A stretch of 64,000 nucleotides of DNA from assembly GCF_009017415.1 (NCBI RefSeq), contig NC_092404.1, positions 1 through 64,000 of the forward strand, given 5' to 3'. The notes beneath the pieces are model-generated. The model had not been told where the DNA came from. It did no database searches and worked only from the letters and a program-made list of their open reading frames with translations. Position numbers and translations under genes: made by a program. The number at the start of each line of letters is the position of its first letter. Position 1 is the first letter of the stretch. This DNA comes from Aspergillus flavus. Taxonomy: Eukaryota > Ascomycota > Eurotiomycetes > Eurotiales > Aspergillaceae. Shown here in pieces: positions 1-11,301 of this stretch.

Positions 1-128
1 TGACCCTAATGTTGACCCTAATGTTGACCCTAATGTTGACCCTAATGTTGACCCTAATGTTGACCCTAATGTTGACCCTAATGTTGACCCTAATGTTGAC
101 CCTAATGTTGACCCTAATGTTGACCCTA
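1..128. repeat. Telomere, 12-base repeat array (left chromosome end)
   Basis: The first 120 bases are ten exact copies of a 12-base unit (C-rich strand TGACCCTAATGT), followed by a partial eleventh copy that breaks at about base 128. On the opposite strand the unit reads TTAGGGTCAACA, the dodecanucleotide telomere known from Aspergillus oryzae, rather than the TTAGGG of A. nidulans. The C-rich strand runs 5' to 3' into the chromosome, as expected for a left end. Confidence 0.97.
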
Positions 129-164
129 TAAATATATAATAAATATAGTGATCTAGACTTGAAA

Positions 165-435
165 TAATTATAGAATTTTACTAGTCTATAGCTACTTTAA
201 TTAAATCTATTATACTATAAATTAATTAACTTTAATTAAATATTAATATTTTAAATTATTAAATTTCTAGCTTTAGACTAAGCTAAAGCTAATTTAAACT
301 CTATATTCTTATCTAAAGAAATTTTATATAATTCTACCCGGTGGAGGTGGTTAAGATCTATAGATATATTATAAAGATACTTTTATTACTAGATAGAAAA
401 TTCTAATTAATTTAGTATAGATAGGAAGCCCTACT
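165..435. repeat. Direct repeat, copy 1 (flanks the AT-rich island)
   Basis: This segment is recognisably similar to 3505-3770 in the same orientation. Shared blocks include ACTAGTCTATA, a TAAATTAATTAA block, TTATTAAATTTCTAG, TAAAGCTAATTTAAA and AAGCCCTACT in the same order. The two copies flank about 3 kb of AT-rich DNA, an arrangement like the two LTRs of a decayed retrotransposon, but no terminal motif or target duplication was identified. Confidence 0.6.
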
Positions 436-1238
436 TGCAAGATACTGATCTGCGTATCAATCCCTCTTCTAGGTTAGAAATTATAGTAGGAAAATTAAGA
501 ATCAATCTTCTATCTTTAGTATCTACTATCTAGTGTCTTACCTATAAATCCTTATCTAATTAATAGATTCTCTACCCTAACTTATAGATATTTCTCTAAT
601 ATCTTTCTTAATTTGATCTAGATAGAAATTATTATAATCTATACAGATTATATAAATTATATAGCTATTTTTTATTATTTTTAAGAGTTCTATATAATAG
701 ATAGCTATCTTATAGATCTTTAAGACTTATAGATATCTAATATTATCTTTTCTAAGAGATTATAATTTTAATTAATACTGTTGTTATAGATCCTTATCTA
801 GTATATCTTATTAAAGATAGATATATAAGATAGAATAATAATAGAATAATAATAGCTAATTTTTAAGTAAAAGATATTTAATAAATAAAAAATATCTAAT
901 AAATTATTTATCTAGTAGTTATTTAGAAAAAGCTATAGATATTAATACTAGCTATTATAATAAAATTATATATATTATAATAATAATATAACTAAATATA
1001 TTAATAATATAATAAATTTATAGTATTAATAAAATATATTATATTACTAATATAAGAAAATTATAGTAATAATATAATTAATAAGAATATATAAAAATAT
1101 TTATTTATATATTTAATTTAGTTTTTTATAATTAATCTATTTAATTATTATAGAGTTATTTTTAGTAATAAGATTAATTTTAATTTATTTATACTTTTTT
1201 AACTATTAAGTATATATATTTAATAGATTTGGCTTTTT

Positions 1239-1430
1239 AAATTTAAGTCTAGTATTAATAGTAGTCTAGTATTAACTATATTTTTATAATAATAGTAGTC
1301 TAGTATTAATAGTAGTCTAGTGTTAACTATATTTTTATAACGATAGTAATCTAGTATTAATAATAGACTAGTGTTGACTATATTTTTATAATAATAGTAA
1401 TCTAGTATTAATAGTAGACTAGTAATAATA
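1239..1430. repeat. Tandem repeat, 51-base period
   Basis: About three and a half copies of a 51-base unit built from TAGTCTAGTATTAA and CTATATTTTTATAA blocks. The latter block recurs at about 1275, 1326 and 1377, giving the 51-base spacing. Copies differ mainly by A/G and C/T changes. Confidence 0.7.
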
Positions 1431-1990
1431 GAAATTCTATAGTGATTTCTTATTTACTAAGACTATAATCTAATAATAATAAAAATTAAAAAATAACTTT
1501 AGATTAGTATCTCTTAAAATATAGTCTATTAATTAATCTTAGACTTAATAATAAAGCTCTAGATATAATAATTATATAATTTTTATAAATAATATTTAAT
1601 TTAAATTTTAATTAAATATTATATAGAAAAGAAGATATTTATATAAAAATAGTTAGTAAAATAAATATATTATATTAATAGAATATTAGAATAGATAATA
1701 AAGCTTTGGTAAAGTATTAGAATTAAAATTATAAATTTCTCTATATTTATAATACTATAGAGACTATTATTAAAAATATTATATAATTTAATAGTTAATA
1801 ATTTAATTATTAAAAAATTATAAATAGAAAGATAATAGTTAATATATTAAATAATTATAGTATGAAAATTAAATTAGATTAGCTTAATATATCTATTAAT
1901 TTAATTTAATTTTTATACTATCTCTATCTACTTAGTATTAATAATTTTAAACTTTAATAAAAATCTAATAAAAAATTTTAAAAATATATA

Positions 1991-2210
1991 AGAACCACTA
2001 CTTAGCTTATAGAGAGATACTCTTTTAAATATAGTAGAGAATATAGAAATTAGGGGTTATAGTGGTTGGTCTTTGTGTCATGAATTCACCCTATAGAATA
2101 AGAACCACCGCTCAGTTTATAGAGAGATACTCTTTTAAATATAGTAGAGAATATAGAAATTAGGGATTATAGTAGTTGATCTTTATGTCATGAATTCACC
2201 CTATAGAATA
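1991..2210. repeat. Perfect-length tandem duplication (2 x 110 bases) with transition-only differences
   Basis: Copy 1 is 1991-2100 and copy 2 is 2101-2210; each is exactly 110 bases, from AGAACCAC to CTATAGAATA. I count eight mismatches, all C/T or G/A and no gaps. Several are CA/TA or TG/TA pairs, the context favoured by RIP. Confidence 0.85.
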
Positions 2211-3504
2211 TAAAATATTAAATATATTTATTTAAGTTTACTTATCTACTATTACTATATAGAATTTATTAAATTCTTTAGATTCTTCTTAGTATTTTTA
2301 TCTAGATTTTTATTTATTTAAACTCTCTTATCTATAAATAAATAGTAAATTACTAGATCTAATATAGTCTACTATAGTTGCTGCTGTTTCTTCTACTACT
2401 ATAGAATTATTCTATATATAGAATATTTTTCTATTTATAATATTTATATATATATAATAAATATTATAATCTACTACTATAGCTATATATATTTAGCTAT
2501 ATTATCTATATCTAGATATATCTATAGTAAATAATATAATATTTATTTTTTTAAAATTAAATAGTTTTTATATAAATAGTCTAGTTTATATATTAAATAA
2601 TCTATTAGCTTTTTTATATTACTCTCTCTATTATTTTCTAAATATATTAAAATTATTTAATATAGTAAAGTTTTATAAATACTATATTTATTAGATTATC
2701 TTTAGCTATAAATTAATATCGTGGATATTTTTATTAATATTAAATAAAATATAGATTTATATTTTATTTACTATCTATTATATTACCGCGATAGTTTTAT
2801 TAATTTATTTAATAAAAATAAGAATATATAGCTTTATTTTATCTCTATAAATATAGATATAATAGAATCTAATATAAAATAGAAAAATTTATTAATAGTA
2901 TATTATAATATATAATTATTATATCTCTATTTTCTACTATATTTATTTTATTAGAGTAATCTATCTACGCGATCTCTATTATATCTAATTATAGATTATT
3001 TATTAATAATTATATATACTATATATACTATATCTAATATATTAATATTAAAGAAAATTCTATTAATATAGTAATCTATTAAAATATATAGATAAATTAA
3101 ACTATATCTAGTTAATCTAATAAAAAACTATAATCTTTTTAAAATCTATTATTATATTTTTCTACTATTAAATAGTCTTCTAAATCTAAACTATATTTTA
3201 ATAAAATTTTCTATATATACTATTTTTTAAATAGTAAATAATTTTATAAAGCTATACTCTATATTAATAGATTTTATAAATAATTATAGATAATTTATTA
3301 AGCTTTTAAAAAATAAAATATTCTATAATTAAAAAAATTAACTAGATAATTATAAAATTAAATAAACTATAATAAAATATATTAAAATAGATAAATTAAA
3401 TTTATTATAATAATCTATTTACTTCTAAGTATAATACTATATAATAGATTAATTCTCTAATAATATATAATTAATGCGGTAGTCTAAACTTTAAATAATT
3501 AAAA

Positions 3505-3770
3505 AATTCTACTAGTCTATAATTATTCTAACTAAATCTATTATATTATAAATTAATTAATTTTAATTAATTTTAATAACTATAAATTATTAAATTTCTA
3601 GCTCTAAAATAAATTAAAGCTAATTTAAATTCTATATTTCTATTTAAATAGATTTTATATAATTTTATTTAATAAAAATAATTATAGTCTTCGATTAAAA
3701 TATAAGAATCTAGATATTACTAGATAAAAAATCCTAATTAATTTACTATAGATAGAAAGCCCTACTATTA
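3505..3770. repeat. Direct repeat, copy 2
   Basis: Partner of 165-435 in direct orientation, with the same order of conserved blocks up to AAGCCCTACT. Divergence is high and mostly transitions, with small indels. After the shared block this copy runs into a less AT-rich stretch (a TTCTGGGTTAGG block near 3797) which resembles TTCTAGGTTAG near 467, so the similarity may extend to about 490/3810. Confidence 0.6.
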
Positions 3771-4384
3771 GAACATATATCTATAAGTTCCCACCCCTTC
3801 TGGGTTAGGCCTACTGTTTATAAAGAATAATACGCCGGCAGAGCGCTTATACCTCTATTCTCTATAAATAAAATAATATTAAAAGTTATTCTAGTCTATT
3901 AATAGTTACTATTAATTTTTTATAGTTACAGTAATAATAGAATTTATTCAGTAAAAAATTCATTTACAGAGGAATTTCTTAAGAGAGGATTAAGAAAAGA
4001 GAAGAAGTATAAAAAATAAAATATTCTAATTTATTTATTTATACTAGATTTTGGTAAAGCCTAGCTATATATGCCGCTCGATAATGAAAGATAATAAATA
4101 AAAATAGTAGATATATTGCCACACACTTTTAGTAGCAGGAATATAGAAGAATACAAAAATTCAACTAATCAACAGGTGCGGATGCGGGATGCACCCTACA
4201 TCCCCGACATTAGGGTACGTCTCTCATATGCTGCCAAGTATTTAATGTTAAGATCATTCCGGATCAGACATTCTAAGCCCCAGATCCGGGTCTTACGAAC
4301 TCGATGACTGGCAATCCGAGACCAGATGGATTGCTTGCGATTTATGTAATTATCGGGCCCAGTTATATTCACGCATATCAACAT

Positions 4385-5567
4385 TCACTTGATGAAAGGG
4401 GCTTTTGCCAGAGCATCAGCTTGAACTTTCCAAATCTCTCTTCCCAGCTCAACCAGCCTGGGGCCAAAGTCCGCGATAAAATCGTCTACACGAAGACAAT
4501 CATCCAAGATTTCTTTCCGAAATTCCGCCTCTGACCCAAAGGTCGCCAATTGCCAGATTTTCTTCCATTTCAAGATATTTCGGACAGCCTCGGGATGATT
4601 ATTTTGAATATCTTTTGCCACCAGGTAGAAAGAGGAACGTTTGGCGTGGCCTGTCTTGGGTTTAATAAGTTTCACAGAGGCAAAGCGAGTAAATTGCCAG
4701 ATAAGATTCGCCGAGTCCCATGCTTCCAGCTTATGAAGGAGTACAACCATAGTTCCTCCATTTCTTAAGTGTTGGAGGCCAAGAGCTAATTGAGTAACAG
4801 TCAACCTTCGCGCTTCTACCTTCTCTCGATAAGGAGCGCGTAAATGAGTCCTGAGAACTTGGCCATCGCATATGACCAGATCAAAGGCCTCTCCCTGCCC
4901 GAGCTGCTGGGGTAAGAAATTATGTGCGTCTGGGTGGTCTTGGGGTACATTGTTAACGCCCATATCGGCAGCCAGCATCGTGACATCCAAGTGGCGCACG
5001 TCAACTTGGAAAGCTCTCGGGAGGCGAATTTTGTGGCCGCCACAAGAGGCTGGGAGGCTGAAAGCAACCGCACGAGAATGTGGGTTTAATTTTAACGCTG
5101 TCTCTAGAAAGCCACCTGGGGCCATGCACGTATCGAGAATTGTAGGGCCCCCCTGGTGCCTCGAGTGGATTTTGAACGCATTGCTAGATTGGTGGAGCTC
5201 TTCTCCAATCTTCTTCATTAAGTTATAGAAGTGGATTTCATTCTTTTCAGAGCTCTGGTCGGCATTGCGACGCTGTGCTCTGAAATAAACATCGCCCTTG
5301 GGGTTTTCCCATCCCTAGCAATACCATGAGTCGGGCGTTGCTCTATAGGCTTGTTCGGTTGGATAGACGTACCTTTTTCCGTAGAAGACTGAGTTCTCGG
5401 AATTCACTACTTTGCTTGTTCAGGTACTGAACGATGGTCTTGCTGGCATAGTTGAATTTCCTCTCGTCAAGTGAGTGGTCATAAATTGGGACAGCGGTTG
5501 CAAGATCGGGCTGGGGACTATTTCCCGAACGACCACTTTCCTTTACTTCTGGTGATGCGTCGTTCAT
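4385..5567 (-). CDS. FtsJ-like SAM-dependent methyltransferase
   Basis: Two exons, 5567-5373 and 5314-4385, join in phase 0 across a 58-base intron (GTACGT..CTAG), giving about 374 residues. The join restores a continuous run, RELSLLRKK followed by GWENPKGDVYF, that fits the fungal FtsJ-like family. A SAM-binding stretch is visible (LDTCMAPGGFLETAL), then FDLVICDG and GGTMVVLLHK, which match the Rossmann methyltransferase core and conserved D/K positions of RrmJ/FtsJ enzymes. These normally methylate 2'-O of ribose in RNA; the substrate here is unknown. The start at 5567 is preferred because it has a CACACC context and begins the conserved part; the frame stays open to an ATG at 5768. The gene is the most telomere-proximal intact one, only 4.4 kb from the repeats. 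Confidence 0.8.
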
Positions 5568-7808
5568 GGTGTGAGCTATTTGTACGTCGCGGATACAGTA
5601 CCGGGCGGACTTGGGAATTCTAAATGTAAGCCTCATTGAAAATAGCCGGTCATCAATCTTAAACGTTCCTTTTTTTATCACTTGAGTTGGGCCTTTCAAT
5701 AATCCCTGTCGGGTGCCAGTGCATATGCCACGTTTACATTGGGCACCACGCCTGGGCAACACGTCCAACTCATCTCAATCAATACTTTCTGTTCGGAAGC
5801 TATCAGGGAGCCTGATCACTTTCTGATACTTCTAATGAAGCATTTGAAAAATACATGAAGTTATGTGAAATTCCCAAAGATTGAGAGCTCATCACAGCCT
5901 TGGGTTCTTCGGAGAGGTGAGCGGCGGGGTTCTATCCGTGCTGAACACTCCAAGTAGAAAGAGTACCCGAGCGTGGTAATAGGCAAACAAGAAGAGATTG
6001 CTGGAAATATTCCTTGTACGATGCAGAAGGCATGCACGCGCCCTTGTCAGCTGCGGATAGGTGGTTAGGAGATGCACCTCGCGGTATCGGATGTCGAAAA
6101 TTTTCTATTAATAAACAAGTTGCTGGACTGCCAAGGGCACAGAACAAGACTTGGTTCCGAGACCCAGTTCGTATTGGTAAGAATTGAATGAAAAGGCTGC
6201 CATGTGATGAGGCTGTGACTTGCCCAATTTTGCACGCTGCATCGCCCGATGTATGTGATGGGGCAATGCCGATTACGACTCTGATAAGCAGCGGAGAACC
6301 CTGTCATTCGGGTCTTGAGACTGTTAACAAGGCCTGAGCGGGTTCAGCGCGCCATTTGGGAATAACTTGTCATTGGCTATATCTCACAGCTCACCGCCCA
6401 AAGCTGATGCGAACAGGTGTATAGAGCCTCGTTCTTGGAGACTGATAAGACAAAGGTGTCCATTATTCGCCCAAGGCGACCGTGCAAGGAACGGTCTGAA
6501 CCCGGAACCTGTGTGAAGCTGCACGCATTAGCGTAAAACAACACTAATGCATACACCCATACCGATGCGTTGTGGTGGCTGAAAGATATCGAGGATTTGG
6601 GTGACTCGTTCCGTCCCTGTAAATATATTGAGAGCATTTCGCGCCAAGGACACATGAGTACTTCGGGGACCGTGGATGAGATGCCACGGCGGAGAGTCCA
6701 AGATACAGTATAACTCCAGACTTGGGTATAGTATTCTCATCCAACGTGAAGCATCATTGAAAGAGATTCCTTGCGGTAAACTAGTGGAGCGTGCTGCTGG
6801 GTCCGATGACTACGAGCTACGTTTAAGCTGGTTGACCCATCATGGTGCTTCCTATCGAGAAGTTCAAGGGGGAATCAACAGACTCTCTGTTGCTAATATT
6901 ATGACAGAGGGGATATCCGAAAAGCCAAATAGCTTTTCCCAAATGGGCATCTTTGGATATATTGGCCGAGATGGTATTCGATCTCCCTGGTCGTAAGAGG
7001 CCCAGGTCATGTGAAGCTCATCGTCAAGGTCATCGTCATTATCTCATGCGTTTGAGATGGAACCTCGGGCTATCTCCAGGAGATATCCGGCGGTCGCGAA
7101 CACTCTCCTGAAGGCTTCCCCTAGAGCACCAAAGCGGAATTAAAGGATACTAGAGGTAGATTTTTAAGACTTTTAAGCCCAATACAATCTTTATTGTCGC
7201 GAGGATCCGTTCGTAGAGCTCGTAGGCACGCTTGATTCATTGATTCTGATGTACTTACCCCGTATCATCAATCAATGACGTCCTAAAATACCACGATAAC
7301 AATACACAGAATTCAGCATCAATTTGCAGTTATTGAACCGGAGTAGAGTTCGGTGCGGTATTCCTCTCGACACTTCATTTTCTCTACCAAATCGAAACAT
7401 GGTCTCGAAAATCTAACCAAGTCAAATTTCTGCGTTTGTACTGGTTGACGATGTATCATGTTCCCCTGCGGAATGTCATAGGGAATCTATGATACTGGCA
7501 AGGGATAGCTAATATTCAATGACCATAGGATCTGGTGTTTGGCACTGTTTCATTTCCCTTACATACCGTAGCGGGTAGTGATTTAAGTTGAGTGGACCCC
7601 TCAAATAAATGCGCTGGACAGGCATGCGGCTTCTACAAAACGTAATATCCGCTACTTCGGCAAGGTGGGTTGGTAGCAAGAACACCGAGGGCGAGGGTTG
7701 CCTTCTCTGGGAGTGGCATATAGAGTGTTGGAGGATGTTGTGCCGACAGGCCAGATAAATCTGCTTCTTCTTCAAGATCAATCAGTCTAGACGAAGTCTC
7801 AACCGGAG
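5568..7808. other. Gene-poor stretch
   Basis: Balanced base composition but only short overlapping ORFs (largest about 106 codons at 6676-6996 plus strand), none with a recognisable domain or convincing splice joins. 5568-5768 may be the 5' leader or an N-terminal extension of the methyltransferase gene. Possibly decayed coding DNA; nothing else is seen. Confidence 0.5.
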
Positions 7809-8165
7809 ATGATGCTTTTCAAATCCGTTCTTGGCATCCTTTGCTCTAGCAGCATGGCAGCCGCTCATATGGAGATTAGCTGGCCATATCCTTTGCGTGG
7901 CCGGTTCGACCCCTACAGCGACCCTTTTCTCATCGACTATTCAATGACCAGCCCTCTGTACCCAGATGGTATGTTATGTTTCAACTTCAAGAACCATGCT
8001 TTCAGAATTGGCACTGTCTAACGGGTACCCATAGGTTCCAGTTTCCTCTGCGAAGGGTATCAGATGAACACTGCGTGGCGCGCAACAGTCAGTTACACTG
8101 CAGGCGATACCTACAACATCACACTGTCCGGCAGCTTGGGCAGGGCGCGTAAAACGGATCAATAA
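7809..8165 (+). pseudogene. 5' fragment of an AA11-like LPMO gene
   Basis: Exons 7809-7968 and 8035-8165 join in phase 1 over a 66-base intron (GTATGT..CTAAC..ATAG), giving only 96 residues. A secretion signal of 19 residues would be cleaved before [10 protein letters not shown], leaving the N-terminal His needed for the copper-binding histidine brace of lytic polysaccharide monooxygenases. SPLYPDG then spliced SSFLCEGYQ resembles the SPL..DG..FPCKGY pattern of AA11-like chitin-acting enzymes; the usual P before the Cys is L here. The sequence matches the family up to about YNITLSGS, then ends in unrelated residues and a stop just as the DNA becomes AT-rich. The rest of the catalytic domain is missing, so a working enzyme is unlikely. 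Confidence 0.6.
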
Positions 8166-10960
8166 AAATTTTTACCCACCACTAATATATAGAGTGTAAG
8201 CGGCTGCAGCATCCTACAGTTGTACTCTAACCAAACTTAGAATGATTATAAAGGCTTGACCGAGCGCTTATAAAATATTAATAAGAGATTACTACTCCAC
8301 TTATCTGGAACTCTTTCAACTATTTTATACTCTAAATTAAAATTAGAACTAGAATTATTAGCTAAAATTAAAATGAATTATAGTATATAATTCTATTAAG
8401 AAATCTTTATTATAGTTTAAATATTTTTAATATTATTATTACTCAGTGTTTTCACCGCTACTAATTATATTACTATGTATTATTATTAAATCTACTACGC
8501 TATCTCTATAGTAGCTCTAATATTATCTATTCTCACTACCTCTATAATTTAAATTTTAAAATTTTAATCTTTAAAACTAAAGCACGTTACCTTAGATAAA
8601 ATATAATTTAATTATTTCTATACTATACCGGCTATTAAAAGTCTAGTTTCTTTATTATTTAAACTAAAACTAAAACTAATATTATTATTATTACTATTAA
8701 TAGTTTTTATAATTAACTTATCTATAGATAATTTATAGATATTTCGATAGAGTATATTTTTTTCTCTAACTGAAAACAGTAAATAATAAATCGATATTCT
8801 TAATTAATTAATAAAAAAAATTAAATATAGCGCAGTTATAGAGAATATAGATTAACTTATCTAGAGTAAAAGAGATTCTATCTATATTTATACTAAAGGG
8901 ATTAGTCTTTTCGGTATCTATAGAAAAAGATATATTAATAAATTAAATTAATATTTAAAAAGATAAGACTTAATAGATTAATTATATATAGTAACTAAAA
9001 TAATTGTACGTTAGCCTGTGATCTTATTAGTGGGGTTAATATATAATAGTCTAGAGATATTATATTAGTAATACTTATTTTTAAGGCTTATAGCTAGAAA
9101 ATTTATTAGACTATACTAGCTTCTTTATATATAAATATATTAATAATTCTAATAAATATATCTTGAATTTATATTATTCTATATATTTATTTATACTTTA
9201 ACTCTTTTCTTTTAATAATAAAGTACAGTAAATTAAAAAGTTAATAGGTATTATAAATCAAATACTATATTAAATATAGTATAGTATCTTATATATTATT
9301 ATGTTTTATATAAAAAATTATAATGTAGACCGCTTATTAAATAGAAACACTATTTAGAATTTATAATTTTTAAAAAATAAATCTATTTGAATATTAATTA
9401 CTATAATACAATTTAGAATAGTATAAATTTCTATATTAGAATTATTATTTACTAAATATTAATATTATAGATTTAATAATAACTCTATATAATAACTATA
9501 TTATATACTCTATCTACTATATATAGACAATTTAATAGTTAAGTAGCAATATTAGAGTCTAAATAAATAAAATCTACTAAACTATTAGCGCGGAGAGTGG
9601 TAAAATAATTAATAAAAAGATTTACTATTTAGCAGCAGTCCCTATAAATAACTCTCTAATTCTTTTTATTTATAGCTAGCCGGGTACCGCGATTATCTAT
9701 ATATATTATTTTTATAATAATATATAATAGTCCCCTATTAGTCTTATTTTATTAAAAAAAAGAAAAGATCCTTTTAACTATAAAAGATAATCTAATATCA
9801 ATAATTAAAAAAAGATAAAAATCAGTTTTTAATCTATATAATATCTACTACTTACCTTTCTGTCTGTATATCTCTTGATCTATTTCTTATATCCTACAAA
9901 ATTCTCGAATTTTAATTTAGAAGGAAGATCTAACCTACACTAGCGACTGAGCTTGTATCCACCAAAAGATATATTTAAACAAATTTATTTTATTTATAAT
10001 AATTTTACTATAATTTATATATATAGAGAAACTATTTTATTATTAATATTTTTCCAGCTTTTTTATACAATAGTAAAATAATAAAATTAATAGAGAGAAT
10101 AGGTAGTAGAAATTAAATATAGTAGAAAAGATTATTTAAAAATCCAAGACTATAGATTAAAATATTTTTTTATTTTATTTATTTAATAATTTAATACCTA
10201 GTAAGTATCGATAAATAGTATAGCATCTTATGAGCTAATTTTATATAAACTATATTATAATTATATATATACTATAGTATAGTAGTAAAAAGTAGTACAC
10301 GCGAGTATATCTAAATAGAATATGAATAGTAGTTAGATTAAAATTATATTATTATTCTATATACTATAATCAAGAATAGAGTGTGCCAGGGGCGGGTCTA
10401 ACCCACTAACCCGTTCGCTTAATTTAAATGAAACCTTAAATTTCTGATTTTATTCAGATATATCTAGTATATATATATATTTAAAAAAAATATAGATATC
10501 TTTAAAAATGGGTGAGAAATTCAATGTCTTAGATTTAGATTGAATATATATATAGGGCACCTTTTGAAAATTTGTAAAAATTAAGCTTTTTCAGGAACTA
10601 GATATGTTTAGATTTAAAATTAGATCTAATATTAATATTTTATTCCATAATACAATCTAGCTATAATATCTAAACTCTCCGTAATATATAATAGTAATTC
10701 TCTTATTTTTAATAAATATATATATTAGTCTAAAATAATAACTTTTTATACTCAATTTATAAAAGTATTAATATATAAAAATAGTTAAGATTCCTCTATT
10801 AGTTTACAGTTTATAATGGATAAAATCTATAGACATAGCTTCATATTTAACAGCTTATATAGATAATTATATTCTATTTAATAGATATCTATTCCATAAA
10901 TAGTTAAGCGTAGATTAAATATTAGCTGCATATTTTCAATGGCTACTAAGATTCTACCGC
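8166..10960. repeat. Second AT-rich, RIP-like island
   Basis: About 2.8 kb of very AT-rich DNA with no open frames, abrupt at its left edge (interrupting the LPMO gene at about 8165) and fading near 10950. A few GC-rich words remain (for example near 9000-9030, 9660-9690 and 10385-10420). It is most likely an inserted transposon or repeat destroyed by RIP; the family cannot be named. Confidence 0.75.
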
Positions 10961-11171
10961 GTTACTAGTTGCGGCGGGCCAGAGCGAGGAAACTGGTTCT
11001 TAGAACATCCCATAACAAGTAAATACAGACATTCTCACCCTCCACCGTAGACCAATCAGCCGTATATCTCTAGTATTCAACTACCTACTTTACTCGACGT
11101 TCGGCCAGCGCTAATATCTAAAAGGAAAAATGCAGGACATCAGCCATTACCAAGGCGTTATTGCACCACCC

Positions 11172-11232
11172 TAGAGTGTGTTTCGGGGCGGGTCCGGGTC
11201 CAAAATCTAGGACCCGCCCGAAACACACTCTA
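11172..11232. repeat. 61-base near-perfect hairpin (inverted repeat)
   Basis: The left arm starts TAGAGTGTGTTTCGGGGCGG and the right arm ends CCCGAAACACACTCTA. The arms (24 and 23 bases) match except for one extra G on the left. The short loop contains a further GGGTCC/GGACCC pairing. It is GC-rich in an AT-rich setting and lies just downstream of the 3' end of the DUF1330-like gene. It could be a tiny MITE-like element or a foldback footprint. Confidence 0.75.
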
Positions 11233-11301
11233 ATCGAGAGACCCAGAACTCCAGGTAAAGTCTCAGCCTACCTCATCGCAAATTCACGGCATCACGGATA
11301 T

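Larger units (their letters stand above)
129..4115. repeat. AT-rich, RIP-degraded subtelomeric island
   Basis: Almost entirely A and T, full of TA dinucleotides and in-frame stops on all frames, with no plausible coding region. Internal duplicated segments differ by transitions only (see 1991-2210). This is the signature expected of repeat-induced point mutation in an old transposon or subtelomeric repeat. The original element cannot be read. Composition switches to gene-like DNA near 4.1 kb. Confidence 0.85.

Noticed and set aside
129..4115. Possible CRISPR-like or short regularly spaced repeats in the AT-rich island
   Set aside because: The repeats are tandem or LTR-like with no unique spacers, and the organism is a fungus.
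6676..6996. Plus-strand ORF of 106 codons in a gene-poor stretch
   Set aside because: No recognised motif, no introns or neighbours that extend it, and similar-sized ORFs occur on the other strand of the same region.
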